Below are positions 23,481-35,355 of a DNA stretch of 64,000 nucleotides, in pieces. The notes beneath the pieces are model-generated. The model was not told the DNA's origin. It was given only the letters and a program-made list of their open reading frames with translations, and did no database searches. The translations under genes and the position numbers were made by a program. Numbering within the stretch: the first letter of the stretch is position 1; every line of letters starts with the position of its first letter. This DNA is from Costus lasius. Taxonomy: Eukaryota > Streptophyta > Magnoliopsida > Zingiberales > Costaceae. The stretch covers positions 35,321,350 through 35,385,349 of the forward strand of contig CM050452.1 of assembly GCA_027563935.2 (NCBI GenBank), written 5' to 3'.

Positions 23481-26400
23481 CTTGCGAATGAAAAGAAACA
23501 TAAACGAATGTTTCAAATAGATAAAATGCTTGCTTGGAGTTTTAAAATAAACACATAATATAGAATCAAATGATAAAAATAAATGTACATCGATATTCTC
23601 GGTGATCCAACAATACACAAATATTATCAATGCTTATTATTTTATAAATCACATAATTGGTAATTGAAGTATGTTTGAATTAGGTATGCTTTGTAATATT
23701 TAGATATACTGAACATATCTAACTAAATATATCAATTAACTATTGTCATTTCATGAATACAAAATAACTGACCTTTTGGGTGATTCCTAAATAATATATA
23801 ATCAATGAATTTCAATATATCCATTAATATAATATATATCATTATGTTATCTTTTTAATAACATCACATGAGAATGAGTCATTGAAAATTTAATTTGGCA
23901 TCTATAAAAATATTCTAATTTAGCCCCTTTGGTCACTAATAAATTATTCATAATATAGATTCCAAATTAATTATAATATTATAAAACTTAATAAAAGATT
24001 TTTTTGTCTTTTAATTTTTGTTAAAAAAATTTCATTTAAATATAACTATATATAATATTTTTGTCGATGATGTTAATCACATTACTAATTCTAAGGGAGT
24101 CATAAAATTATTCACATAACTTAATTCATTATCTTTCAAATGTATTAATATACTATTATTTGTTGAACTTTATACATATGTCAAAATCATAAAGAAAGCA
24201 TTAGAACATTTAAACCAATAAATAAATTTGCATTTCTCAATTGGTTACAAAACCTTAGAGACTACGTGACGAATATGTCGCTGCTTCTCAACTCAGTACT
24301 ATGAACTGAGAAATTGCTCATGAAACATTTTTATATTCTGCTCGAGCAAGACCCCCTTCCAGGTGACAAGCCCCTTCCCCGCAAAAAAAAAAAACATTTT
24401 ATTATTATAAATATCAAATTTAAATTTATATTTTTTATTATTTTAAACTTTGTACTTAAAGAATTTGACCATCACAATAATTCATCGAAATACTTTCTAA
24501 TTTTTTAAATGTCAAACGTAACCCGTTTAACACAATACTTTTCAAAGATCAAGATTAGCTGCAGCGATTTCAGAAAGTTTAAGAGAATAAGTCAGCAAAC
24601 AAAATTAGTCATGGCAATTTCAGAGAGCCTCTGAAGTCTTAACATTCTAGAACACAAAAGACGAGCATGAAGAACCTAATGGCCCCACAAAAGATGAGTA
24701 TCAGGTAAATTATTACTTCATCAGAAAACATATAAAAAATTTCTTGTGTCTGGAATTCTCCAACTGACGGCACAAGTGGCGGATAAAGAGTTTGTGACAA
24801 TGAACGGAGGAATAAAAGCCATCAATACCTTTTTTTTACTAGTCCAGTAGGTTCTGAATGGAGATATATTAAACTTAACTACAATTTGGAGGCTCAAAAT
24901 TGAACATTGAAGACAAATTAATTATCTTAAAAGTTCAAAATTTGAGTATTGAAGAGGGATCAAAGGTTGATAAAGTTTAAAGACTAAATACTATCTAAAA
25001 GTTTAATTTTGATAGTATTCTAAATTTATTGTAAGTTTTATAGGTCTCTCTCCTTCATCTCTTCTAATTCCTAACACTGATTCCATAAAGACTTATTTGT
25101 GGTTCTCTTGACTCACAAAGTAATCCGTCAATCCGTGGTATGCTCTGCTTAAGGACATTATGTGAAGCAAACCAAAAGAGAATTAGAGCCATGACAATCA
25201 TCTTCTGCTAAAGTACCTGTGAGGTCAATGAAATTAATCTTTAACAGAAAGGTATACAGCTTTAATAGGAAATGTAAATTGGATAATAGCTGGGGTAATT
25301 TAGGAACTTTTGAGACGATTATTCAGATTTTTACTTGCTTATGGTTTAATCATGGATAACCTTAACTCCCTAAAAGGAATCATCTAAGAGTGCATTTGGC
25401 ATAGCGAAAGATTTTTTTACAAAAAAAAATCTGCTTTTTTTTTTCAGTTCCAATGAAAAATCTCATTTAGCTGAAAATAAAAATAGTTACAAAGTAAAGA
25501 TATACAAAAGTAACTTCTGCTTTTTCATAAACCCAGGAACCAGTAAAACAATCAATTTGGGTCAAACAAAAGATCAAATATGCTATAAAACCAGACTGCC
25601 TTATATGTCCAGCTATATTAGGTCCAAGAATATCAGCCAAAGAAAACATTTAGAACACTAACCCCAAATTAATGGGATAATGAAAAAAAGGCTTAGGGTC
25701 TGTAATCGTCATCACAAAAGTACAAGTCTCATTAGGAACTGATTATCCAATATCAAGATGGCGCCAAAAGAGTAAGTTTCCTTGATCAAAAAGCACCTGC
25801 ATGTTCTATCTCAAGAGTTTAAAGCTTTAATTGCAAATGTTATTCAACATTCTCCACCTTTATTTGAATGTATACATATTTCCTATATCCCTAGTATCCA
25901 TAAGATACTATGTTCTACTCTTCACATGAAAGAAGCAAATTAAGAGGATGTGGCATAAAGGAAGCAAATTTCCTGAGAACTCATGCGAAATCATGAATGA
26001 GAAAAAACCAACTTACACTTGATCAATTAGTAAAAGAGTACGAGTACAACAAAGAAAATATTCATCCGATTAGCTAACTACAACACTTTGCATGAACTTC
26101 CTAAGGGCAAAAGCAACATTCTATATGATGAAATGCAAAGCATTCTTTTCAAAAGGTAAAGCACATGCTCCAAAAAGATCGCAGTGGCCAGATGACTTTG
26201 CAAACTACTTGAATCAATCTAATTTTTTCTTTAACACCAGTACTTGTGCACGTTAATGCATCATGGAAAACAATGAAATGATATATTTTCTTAAAGTCAA
26301 ACACAAGCAAAAAAATTTGAACAATTCAGTTCCAAATAATTATATAGTAGAAGATGAGGAATCATATGCTATGTGATAATAAAGATGCATGCAATTAGAT

Positions 26401-26800
26401 GAGGCGCAATTCAAACGATCACAAAGTCACCAGAAGGCAAAGGAACAAACTTGAGCAATGAAAGTTTTGTAGACACCAAAATGATCATGCGATCAATGAA
26501 AGTTTTTTGGACAATACTTGTACAACTATAGCAAGTTTTACAGAAGTTAAACCACAAGGAGAAGGCATAAACTTGAACAATCAAGTTTTGTAGAGACACA
26601 TTAGATGAGGCCATATTGATTGTCACAAGCATACAGGCGTTGACTTGAGGCACATTTGAAACAATTATGAACTCAACAACAAGAACACATTACGGCTATG
26701 GCAAGCAAGTTCACCCAAATTAGCTTCAACCGACATAATTAACACAAGCAAAACCCCATGCCCCAATTGTATGATCACCCTAATATACTTCAGCAAGAGA
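23481..26800. other. AT-rich intergenic DNA left of NF-YC, no gene seen
   Basis: The first few hundred bases continue the copia leader interrupted at 15430. The rest is AT-rich with no supported ORF, no LTR pair and no RNA gene I can recognise. A run of A sits at 24383-24394. 25385-25450 contains GAGTGCATTTGGC, a word common at ends of hAT-like elements, but no partner end was found. The part nearest 26800 is probably the 3' untranslated or flanking region of NF-YC. Confidence 0.45.
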
Positions 26801-26813
26801 GACCGGGGGATTT

Positions 26814-26819
26814 ACTCAC
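26814..26819 (-). other. Possible 5' splice site in the NF-YC 3' UTR
   Basis: Minus-strand AAATGTGAGTAAAT contains a strong donor word (GTGAGTAA) 26 bases after the stop codon. At under 50 bases from the stop it would not be expected to trigger decay. No acceptor was identified, so this is tentative. Confidence 0.3.
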
Positions 26820-26845
26820 ATTTGTCGCAGTGGAGGAGGCAGCAG

Positions 26846-27379
26846 CTACTTAGGGACATAGTAGTATGAGAGAGGGTCTGCAGGAGGCGCCACGAGAGCG
26901 TGGGCGACGTCTTCCTTTCCTTCCTCCCTCGGCACGATATCGATGAGGAAATCGAATACGTCTGTGCGACTGATCGCTGCGGCGATGTCGTTCTTCTGAA
27001 GGGTGCGACGCTTATTCTCCTCGGCGTGAGCCCAGGAGCGGTGCGTGAGCTCCAGGATGAACATTTCACAGGCGCGGGCGAATACCACTGGGGCCTCGGC
27101 AGCGATCATGCGCACGTCCTCGTCAGCCTTCATGATCTTCTTGATGCGAGCAAGCGGCAGGCTGTGGTTCCGGAAGTCGGTGGTCTGCTCGATCTCGCGG
27201 TACTGGTCGGTCCAGAACATCTGCAGCTGCTGCTGTTGCTGCTGTTGCTGTTGATGGTAGAGGTTCTGATAAGCCTGGAAGGGGCCAGCTCCGGCGGCGG
27301 CGGCGGCGGCGGCGGGGTAGGGTACTCCAGCAGCGACGCCGATGACGGGAGGGGCGGGATGGCCCGGCGTCTGCTCCAT
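26846..27379 (-). CDS. NF-YC: NF-YC (HAP5) subunit of the CCAAT-binding nuclear factor Y
   Basis: 177 codons from ATG at 27379; the upstream in-frame TTG at 27406 lies in intron sequence and is not a start. NF-YC pairs with NF-YB in the cytoplasm or nucleus, and the dimer recruits NF-YA to CCAAT boxes (or CONSTANS-like proteins). Residues 1-22 are Pro/Gly-rich, 23-29 are seven Ala, 43-51 nine Gln, and 74-150 form the histone-fold domain ([65 protein letters not shown]), fully conserved by eye. The tail after the fold is only about 27 residues and ends YYYVPK, shorter than the Gln/Pro-rich tails of many plant NF-YC proteins. A single coding exon with an intron just before the ATG is usual for this family. 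The gene looks intact and is the only clear host gene here. Confidence 0.95.
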   Translation of the reverse strand: MEQTPGHPAPPVIGVAAGVPYPAAAAAAAGAGPFQAYQNLYHQQQQQQQQQLQMFWTDQYREIEQTTDFRNHSLPLARIKKIMKADEDVRMIAAEAPVVFARACEMFILELTHRSWAHAEENKRRTLQKNDIAAAISRTDVFDFLIDIVPREEGKEDVAHALVAPPADPLSYYYVPK

Positions 27380-27383
27380 TTCG

Positions 27384-27719
27384 CTGTTGGAAAAAATTCC
27401 GGCCAACGAGATATGTCAAAACCCTACCTTTTCGAAGAAAAACATGTAAAATCCAAAATTTCTAGCAAGAAATGAAGAAATCAGCGATTTTGAGAAACCA
27501 ATACTGAAAGGGCGCGAAGAGGGAGGGATCTGATCGATGATTCATGGAAATTTTGGAATTTTATCATACAGCAGAGGAAGAAAACAAAAGGAAATCAGGC
27601 GATTGGGTCCAAGGTAAAGAAACATCATGGAGAATTTTTAATTCATACAAACAATGAAAGGTAGAACAAGGTTCGAAGAGGGAAGAAGCATGAACTGATG
27701 CTGGAGAGAGAATATTCAC
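27384..27719 (-). other. 5' UTR intron of NF-YC
   Basis: Minus-strand donor CCACAG/GTGAATATT at 27720/27719 and acceptor TTTTTTCCAACAG ending at 27384, four bases before the ATG. Length 336 bp. Plant NF-YC genes commonly have an intron directly upstream of the start codon. The upstream exon runs from about 27790 to 27720. Confidence 0.65.
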
Positions 27720-27818
27720 CTGTGGAGGAAGGAGAAACAGGCGCACAAGTATCGCAATTCGGCGGAAAATTTGTGATTTTGATGAGGACGGTGGAGATCA
27801 TTAGGAGGGTTAGATGCT

Positions 27819-27828
27819 CATATATTTG
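27819..27828 (-). promoter_or_regulatory. Possible TATA box of NF-YC
   Basis: Minus-strand AAATATATGAGC about 100 bases upstream of the donor site; a start about 30 bases downstream would give a 5' exon of roughly 70 bases. Confidence 0.4.
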
Positions 27829-27859
27829 CTCTAGGGATACTTTCAGTTTGACCCTTAAA

Positions 27860-28787
27860 GTTCATGTTTTCTCAATTTAACCCCTGTATTTGAAAGTAAG
27901 TTTCGATCTACCTAATTTTGACTTATTAATATTGATATTATATACTATTTAACAATAAGGGAATTTTACACTTACACACAGGATCAACTTCTCTTCGGCC
28001 TCTATTTCTGTACGTCATGACAAAGGGCTTTTTAACTAAAAATGCAACAACTATTTTCAGAACTTTCTTCCAAAATCCACTTTTTATAGAAGTGAAATAT
28101 GAAAAATAGGTTCTTTTTCCATAATCTTTATCTAGTATCACATCATCGCATGTTACTACCTACTAAAGTAATTGTCATATTCCACGTCACATAGTACACT
28201 TACATCTAAAAATTCAAATTAAATATTTTTTAAATTAATTTTACAAATAAAAAGGAGGTACCATGTTTATGTTCAAATCCTGATTATTGCTTGCGGATAG
28301 GACTGTGTAGAAAAATCATAGGAACTGCCGAACTGTGATTAATTAAATTGAATCAAATTAAATTTTTAGTTAATTGAATCGAGAGGTTTATTAAGTGGTC
28401 AATTTTTGATCGGTTACTGGTTCAGTTATGATTCAAGACTTAGGTCAAATCGTCGTTAACTAATCGAATTGATATATAATATATTTTATATAAAATAATT
28501 ATGTATATATAAAAATAAATATTTTATGTAAAAATAATTATATTTATATAATTGACCAAAGCAATGGTTAACCCAAAATCGGCGATTAACTAAAAATATT
28601 TATATTTTTTTATCTTAAATTAACTTATAAATATAAATATTTTTCTTTTATATATAAAAAATACAATTAACTGTTTCAAAAAATCGGTTAACTAGTTCAA
28701 TCAGTTCAAGACCAGTTCTTAGTTTTTTCTGAACCAATTAGATTTCGGTTTAGAAAAACCACTCTCGAGCCGTGAGTACCCCCTCCC
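27860..28787. other. Intergenic DNA upstream of NF-YC, no gene seen
   Basis: AT-rich. 28320-28780 is rich in AACCGAT/GGTTCAGTT-type words (for example CAAAAAATCGGTTAACTAG) in both orientations, as in some degenerate non-autonomous DNA transposons, but no terminal repeats or TSD could be defined. Confidence 0.4.
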
Positions 28788-29019
28788 TGATGTAGGATGG
28801 AGTAGCTCTGATATGCTAGTTTTCCAAAAATAGTCTTTTCATATTTTATAATATAAAAATCAAAACTAAGCATGCAAAAAAAATTAAATTAAGCTAAGCT
28901 ACAACTAGGAAAGATAGATGACTAAATACCAAAATTAAGCTCACCTTGCGATCCTTGAGTAAAGAAGGACTAATTTTCCTGTTCTTCATTAGTCCAATGG
29001 TTAATACACAGGCAAGTAG
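28788..29019 (-). mobile_element. Old LTR remnant related to the Ty3/gypsy LTR, left part
   Basis: Begins TGATGTAGGATGGAGTAG, like the TGATGTAGGACGG end of the 15430 element's LTR, and keeps the same order of later words. Split by the family-T LTR at 29020 and resumed at 56519. Confidence 0.55.
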
Positions 29020-31307
29020 TGTTGGTGTATATGCCCTTGGACCCGTTGTTGGTCCATCTTGTACTACTTGATATTGATATTTAATATATCATTATGGCAT
29101 TGTCGTTATTATGCTATGTTTACATCTGCGATTATATATATGGATAATTGTCACGCCCCGGCAGGAAGCCGGCTATCCCTAGCTCAGGGTTCCCCAGGGA
29201 GTAACAATATTGATAGGAACCAGAGAACTACAATAATCCAATATCATTTATTTAATTGAATAATCCAGATTTAACATCAACAGTTTTTATAACACAATAT
29301 CTGAATACAAGCTCTAAAACATACTATCCAAATTATCAACTGAAAGAATAACTAAAAGACAAACTATCTCAACTCGGGCTAGTATCTGCTATCTACTCTA
29401 GCCCTCCCAGAAGTTAACTCTGTACCTGGAAGAGAAACAAAGGGAGTTAGCAGAATTGCTAAGTAGGAATCAACAAATATGGTGAAGGAGTCAAATAACA
29501 TGATAATACAATGACTGAAACAATGATATACGTGCAAATCATCAAGCTTGGCCAACAGATCTCAATCATGAGCCGCACTCATTTTTAGAGTGTTTCCACC
29601 GTCAGCTCACATAGTGGAAGGACTGTCATAAACAGCCCGATGAATGTTGCGTCCAACATCTGACATCCGTAGTATTGTCCCGAGGACAACTGGCGGTGCC
29701 CTAACCGGCAAACAGATAGTCCGATACGCGTCGGAACTATAAAACACATAAACAGGCCACTGGAGAATAAATCATCCAGTCCAGAGGTCAATATGTCACG
29801 ACAGATATCACAGATTTTCAACCGTTTCCACATACTCATATGTCAACATCACAGATACATAACTGTTCAACCATGCTCATATGCCAATATATCAGATATC
29901 TCAAAACAAGTTTATTAACCATTCATACAGAAGCAGAATATGACCAAATAAATAAGATAATTGAGTTCAATAGGAATTTCAGAAACAAACCAAGCAGACG
30001 AAGCAATCAGATATCAGTGTTAATCAATTCTATCATATGTATCATATATCAAATCAAAGGATTAGGCAGCAAATCCTATAATTCTTGACACTGTAAGAAA
30101 GGAGTAGGGTAAGATTCCTACCTGAATCGCTGTTATTCTGAATCCTTTTGAAAAGCCAATAATTGTTTATCACACAATACAAGCCGAAGAATGGATCAAC
30201 CACTCTGTAACATAAATTTGTACATGAACTCTATTAATAATCATCCTAACTTGAAAACTAAGACTACCAACATGTAGAACATAATCCTAAACCTAGAGAA
30301 TCAATCTTAGATCAAGTGAACCAGACCTAAAACTCACTGAACCGAACAGAATTGTAGTGAACTGACCAGATTTACCCTGAACCAAGTTAAACTGAGACTT
30401 AGAACTTAAATTACACAAAATATACAAGTAATCTAAAGCAACCCAGAGTACCATTGGATAGGAAATTTCATTATATTTCCAACGGATACCTGAACCGGCC
30501 CAGATTCAACCGAATCAGGGTCGAACCAGTCAACATTCAATAACTGAACCGAAATTGAAATTGAACCGTTCACCACTGTTGAACCGGTTCAATTAGATTT
30601 CAAAAACTCAGTGACCAGTTTATTTCTAAATAAACCGATGCTCAAACCCTAATCTTGGACCGAACCGCCGCTCGCCCGCGCTGCCCAAACGCCGCCGCGC
30701 AAGGCTGCCGGACTTGCATGCGCTGTTTGCGCCGGCGAGCTCCCGAGGGCGCGTCGAAGCTCAAATCGCCGCCAAACTTTGCTAGAAGACTCCTAACGAG
30801 GGGGCGAGGCTCTACGACCAGCTTCGGTGAGTTTTTGACCCACGATCGAAGCATCCAAAGCGATAGAAGGTATCTACGGTGGCGCCGCCACCGTCGATAC
30901 ACAAAACTTAACCAAACTCATCTATACCGAAACCGAACTTCACCAAAACTTCAGGAAAGGTAGGATACCTTGCTACGATGCTGTATCGTAGCCCAGAACA
31001 GAGAGATCATTGTCGATGGAGGCGCTGGAAGGCTAGAACTTGTGGCGGCGCTGCTTGAGCTCCGGCGACGAGTTCGAGTTCGATTTCTCCCCTCTGGAGG
31101 CGCTTTGAGGCTTGAAGATGCTCTAGGTTCTGATTCTCATCGAGACGAGTGGAAGCCCTCTAATATAGAGGTAAAACGCATCTAAGGTCAGCGAGATCGC
31201 GGCGGCGACTAAATCGCCGAGATTCGCGGGGAAGACGACGATTCGACTCGGTCTCCAATTCAAAATTTATACTTAAACCAACTATATTAAATCCGACATT
31301 ATATTAG

Positions 31308-31382
31308 AAACGCAAATCGGCTCGGTGGTTAGACGGAGCCGCGTGTGTTCGAGCGACCAGGTTCGAATCCCCGCGAACGCGT
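31308..31382 (+). other. tRNA-like sequence 1 (A box + perfect B box)
   Basis: GGCTCGGTGGTTAGACGG resembles a tRNA D arm (A box), and GGTTCGAATCC at 31360-31370 is a perfect RNA polymerase III B box, about 42 bases apart as in a tRNA. I could not pair a convincing acceptor stem, so it is not called a tRNA gene. Confidence 0.45.
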
Positions 31383-31449
31383 TTTCGTTTTTAAATTTTT
31401 CAATTGAAATCAGAATTAACAAAATCGGTTGCGGTATTATAATAGAAAC

Positions 31450-31515
31450 GAAAACTTACCTTAGCGATGGGGTTACACGCGGAGACTTCGCGCGTTGCGG
31501 GTTTGATCCCCCGCG
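31450..31515 (+). other. tRNA-like sequence 2
   Basis: About 130 bases after the first: TTAGCGATGGGGTTACACG (D-arm-like) and GCGGGTTTGATCCCCCGC, a T-arm-like hairpin with a near B box. Probably a diverged duplicate of the first motif. Confidence 0.35.
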
Positions 31516-33959
31516 AGCGTAAATTAAGTTTTTATTAAAAATTTAATTTTTTTAACCCTTTTAAAATTCCAAAAAATACCAGAAAATTCGTAAAAAATTC
31601 TAAAATAAAATTTTTGAATAATCAAATTTTAAAATTTAATAAAATCAAGGTTATAACAATAATAATGTCCCTAGAGATAGATTGTATCTGTGCTCAAATG
31701 GTGTGTCCCCAATCAAGTACCTAAGTAGATAAGAGACAGCTTTAGTACATGTGAGACTGGTATATGAGCTGGTTAGGCACGGGGTACTAACACAGACATA
31801 TGGGTATATCAGTGGTGGATATACTGGACCGACCCGCTGTGAGGCTCTAACTTGGTTTCATGAGTTAAGCTCACAAGTGATAGGAGATGCATTGATCCCT
31901 TGACTTGAGGTCATTGACTCTTCTATATGGTTAGGGACAAGCTTTGATACAACCTAACACCTTGCCGTAGTTGGGAGGTCATAACGGTTGTCATTGGGTA
32001 TGTCACGACCCATATGAGAAGATCAATGGACAGACATAGGATTTGCCCCTTCCTGAGGGAAGCTTAATATCCACGGGGCTCCCCTATGGTTGCATGACTG
32101 AAAGTGTATGGCCATACCCAGGTGAAAGCCTGATTTAGTCATGATTATGTGATTGGGTGAAAAACAAAGTGGTGACACACTTTGTCCAATCTGATATCAG
32201 TTTGGCAAAGAGACTGTAATGCATCGGTATCTTGTTGTGATGATGGGGATGTCGATGCTGATATCCATTCCGAAGACTTGGGTAGCAGTGATGCACTGCT
32301 AGGTGCCACTCACTGCTTGTGATGACCTAAGTTCATCACTGCTAATGTCAGAGGAATCTACAGTGTGATACCCCAGCTTTAATATTACTTGTAAGTTCCA
32401 TGTGAGTTGCACAAGGCAAAATTAGTGGTGCCATCTATACCTACTAAGTTATTTTATTTGTAGAGAAACGCGAAGTTTAAATTGGTAGCTAAGTGCGACA
32501 TTCAAGTTTCCTCTTCTAGTGATATTGCATCTATAACTAAAGATTTATACTAGGACTCATTGGAAATAATGTGAAAAGAAATGGGCAAAAAGGTAATTTC
32601 AACCACATAGAGCATATATGATTAGCTAAGAGGTAATGTGTTATGAATTGATGAAGTGGATAACATAAATGGAATAAATTCATGTGCTTAGCGTGCAAGG
32701 CAAGGAAATGAGTGAATTCACCATGTGAGTGCATGAAGAAACTTCATGTGGTGATGACACCTCATGCTTCCTTGCCACCTCATGATAAAGACAAAATTAG
32801 GAGAGACACCTCATGCTATTGAAGCTTCTAGGGAAAGCAATTAGGGAAAAATAGAGAAAGTGTTGCTTTTTCACCAGCAACTTTCGTTTGGCTTGAGGGA
32901 TAGACGATTGGAGGTGTTCAAGTGGACAAGAAGAGGAGAAAAAGGAAGAAAACTTCAATTTAGGCAAGTTTCTATGTTTTGCCCTACATTTGTATTTTCA
33001 AAATTTGTATATTTTTGTATAACCTATGATTTTGATTTGTTGATCTACCTCTGATTGCAATTAGATGGAATTTGTATAATTTTATGTTAGGAAATGAATA
33101 TGGAGGATGGTAAATCATGGTTTATGGTGATTTGGTTATGCAAATATGACCTTATGGTGGTATTTGTGATGTAACTTTGTCTACGCAAACGATCTTGAAT
33201 TGAAACTTGATTTCTATAAAAGCAGACTTGAAAAGCTTTCCAACGGATCCAATAGTTCCTATACTTAAGGAGATGTAGGGTATGAGGTATGTAGCACAAT
33301 ACAAAATCTAGTTGCTGTAATTTCAGACTGACCTACCTGTACCATTTTGCTTACAACTTTTGATTGATAACTTGGTTTTGAGAAATTCCTGTTGTATACG
33401 AAAGTAGATTCACAGTACCTTAATCAGTGCTCATTGTCTTGTGCAATACCCTAAAATTCTGGAAATAGGGTAGTTTGACCTATTGGTACTTTGATCGCCA
33501 TATCTTTGTGTATCCTTAGTCAAATGGTTTGAAATCTAGTTTATTAGAAAGTAGACTTGTATATGGTTTCAATGACTCCTCATTTGTATGGTTCTATGCC
33601 ATATGTCCATATAATTCGTGTGAATGACTTGGGCTGAGTTATCTTGCAATGTTCTCCTCTTTCCTTGCATTCTACCTCCTATGGGAGATTATGTTATTGT
33701 GTTACTGATAGGATTCCGCAAGTGCACAGAATTATCGAAGTAATAAAAATATCGATCCTCAGAGACCTTATTGTTAATTACCAAATAATTGTTTTCTCGC
33801 TAGCTAAGCAAGCCAAATATGATGCGAGTAAACAATAGGAAAGCGCGCAAAATAAGAGATAATCAATGAGAGATACATGGGACTAGGGTTTCATCCACCT
33901 TAACTTCAATGATTAGATATATAAAAGGTTCGTCAATCAAATCTTGCTAAAATAAAGAC

Positions 33960-34225
33960 CTAATTTACTTCATAAAAGGATTATCTCACTTTCGTGCAGA
34001 TAACCACGCAGAGATAAATCCTCACTTTCGCGCAAGATTTATCCCAAGCTAAAGATAAGTAAATCATCAATAAGAGAATTCAAAGATCACTTTCGTGCAT
34101 CCGAATTCTAGGTTGATAATCTCTAGTGGAGTCTCAAGGATCACTTTCGTGCATCCGAGTCTCTACACTAGTTTTACTCATGGATCTCCAACGTTCCGAT
34201 CCTTGCTTTCGCACAAGATCTCCAC
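33960..34225. repeat. Repeated TGCACGAAAGTGA words in Athila A LTR
   Basis: TCACTTTCGTGCA or close variants occur about five times in 260 bases, each beside a local duplicate (AGATTTATCC, GGATCAC...CCGAAT, GAGTCTC). The other LTR copy has the same set at 6585-6830. They lie in the R/U5 part. Confidence 0.7.
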
Positions 34226-34627
34226 GTTTGACAAATAGACTCGATCTATAGATTCATATTATAATCATGGCAATTAATTTACTAGAACAGATCAAATTAG
34301 ATCTAACCTAAGGAAGGGATCCTAACATGCAATTCTAGGGTTCCAAGTTCTCAAGCAAATCACCTTTCAGTCTCATTGTGAAAACTCTAAAAACATAATT
34401 AGTAACATGGACTTATAGAGAATCTAAGCACAATCCATCACAAAAGTAAAATTATCATAGCAAAAATTATCATGACGAAAATAGAAGAGTTATCTAATCA
34501 TTAAGAATCAAGGGGATTACACCCCATGTCCCAAAAGAGTGTTAAGCTTGCATGGAGGAGAAAATACAATGAATCATAGTTTAGAACAATTAGAAATCAG
34601 AGAAGGAGAGAAAAACAACATTACAAC

Positions 34628-34653
34628 ACGGGTGTAATGTAAATTACACCCGT
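34628..34653. repeat. Perfect 11-bp-arm hairpin
   Basis: ACGGGTGTAAT, loop GTAA, ATTACACCCGT. The counterpart in the 5151 LTR (near 6138) is imperfect. Confidence 0.8.
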
Positions 34654-34989
34654 AATTTTGTGATGAACAGCGCTGTCACCGCTGTTTTGTTGATTCCTCC
34701 TCTGATCGGACTCCAAACACTCTGAAACTTCTGTGGCATCTTTCTCTCCTCTAGGCGAAGCTTGTGAGTGAAAATCACGGCCTGAGGTGCCTTCTACACC
34801 TCTCGGCATGAGGCCAAACCCTAGCCGCCTCTCTGGCAATTTCTCCCTCGATACTGGATAAAGGTTCCTACTTCCACTTCGTACGCCTTTCCCTCTTAAA
34901 GACGAGTCCACAGAAACTTTCGGATCCTAATTTGGAGCTCTGGATCAAAAGTTATGGCCCAAACAAGTTTCAGCCACGGAAAACTCGCG

Positions 34990-35355
34990 ATTTTGACTGG
35001 AAATTACGGCCGTGTAATAATGTACGGCAGTGCCGTAAAATCATTCTATGAATGCTGAGTCAAAATTACGGCCCGTAAAATATTTCTCGATGGTGCCATA
35101 AAATCGGACGAGTTCTCTGGTCCGAATCAGCTGGGAATTATGGCCCGTAAAATGGGTTACGGCAGTGCCGTAAAATCTGCAAAGTTCTCTGTTCTGAAAG
35201 CGCTGAAAAATACGGCAGTGTAATTTTTTATGGCAGTGCCATAAAATCAGGAAAACTTTTTGTTTGAGAAATCATCAAAATACGGCAGTGCTCTGATTTT
35301 ACGGTAGCCGCGAAAAATACGGTACCGTAAAATAGGTTACGACACTGCCGTATTT
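34990..35355. repeat. Palindrome array in U3 of Athila A solo LTR
   Basis: Tandem units of about 63-68 bases. Each holds GGCCCGTAAAAT or ACGGCAGTGCCGTAAAATC palindromes and a TTCTCTGKTC word; includes ACGGTACCGT at 35319-35328. Same place in the LTR as 5405-5790. Confidence 0.8.

Larger units (their letters stand above)
29149..31658. mobile_element. Solo LTR (2510 bp) nested in the family-T LTR
   Basis: TGTCACGCCCCGG at one end and GGTTATAACA at the other, flanked by ATAAT (29144-29148 and 31659-31663). No pol or gag ORF; length and end sequence fit a solo LTR of a large Ty3/gypsy element such as Del/Tekay, which is inference. 30640-31250 is GC-rich; 31308-31515 holds two tRNA-like motifs. 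Short ORFs inside are not credible genes. Confidence 0.75.

Noticed and set aside
27380..27406. Longer NF-YC start giving nine more residues
   Set aside because: That start would be TTG and lies across a good splice acceptor; ATG at 27379 is the sensible start.
26900..27475. 191-codon plus-strand ORF antisense to NF-YC
   Set aside because: It exists because the coding exon is GC-rich; its repeats (Leu runs, Gly runs) are mirror images of the Gln and Ala runs. No domain.
31308..31382. Functional tRNA gene
   Set aside because: A and B boxes are good, but the acceptor stem and anticodon arm could not be paired convincingly.
34990..35355. CRISPR-like array
   Set aside because: Palindromic repeats with spacers, but units are irregular, spacers are related to each other, no cas genes, and the context is a plant LTR.
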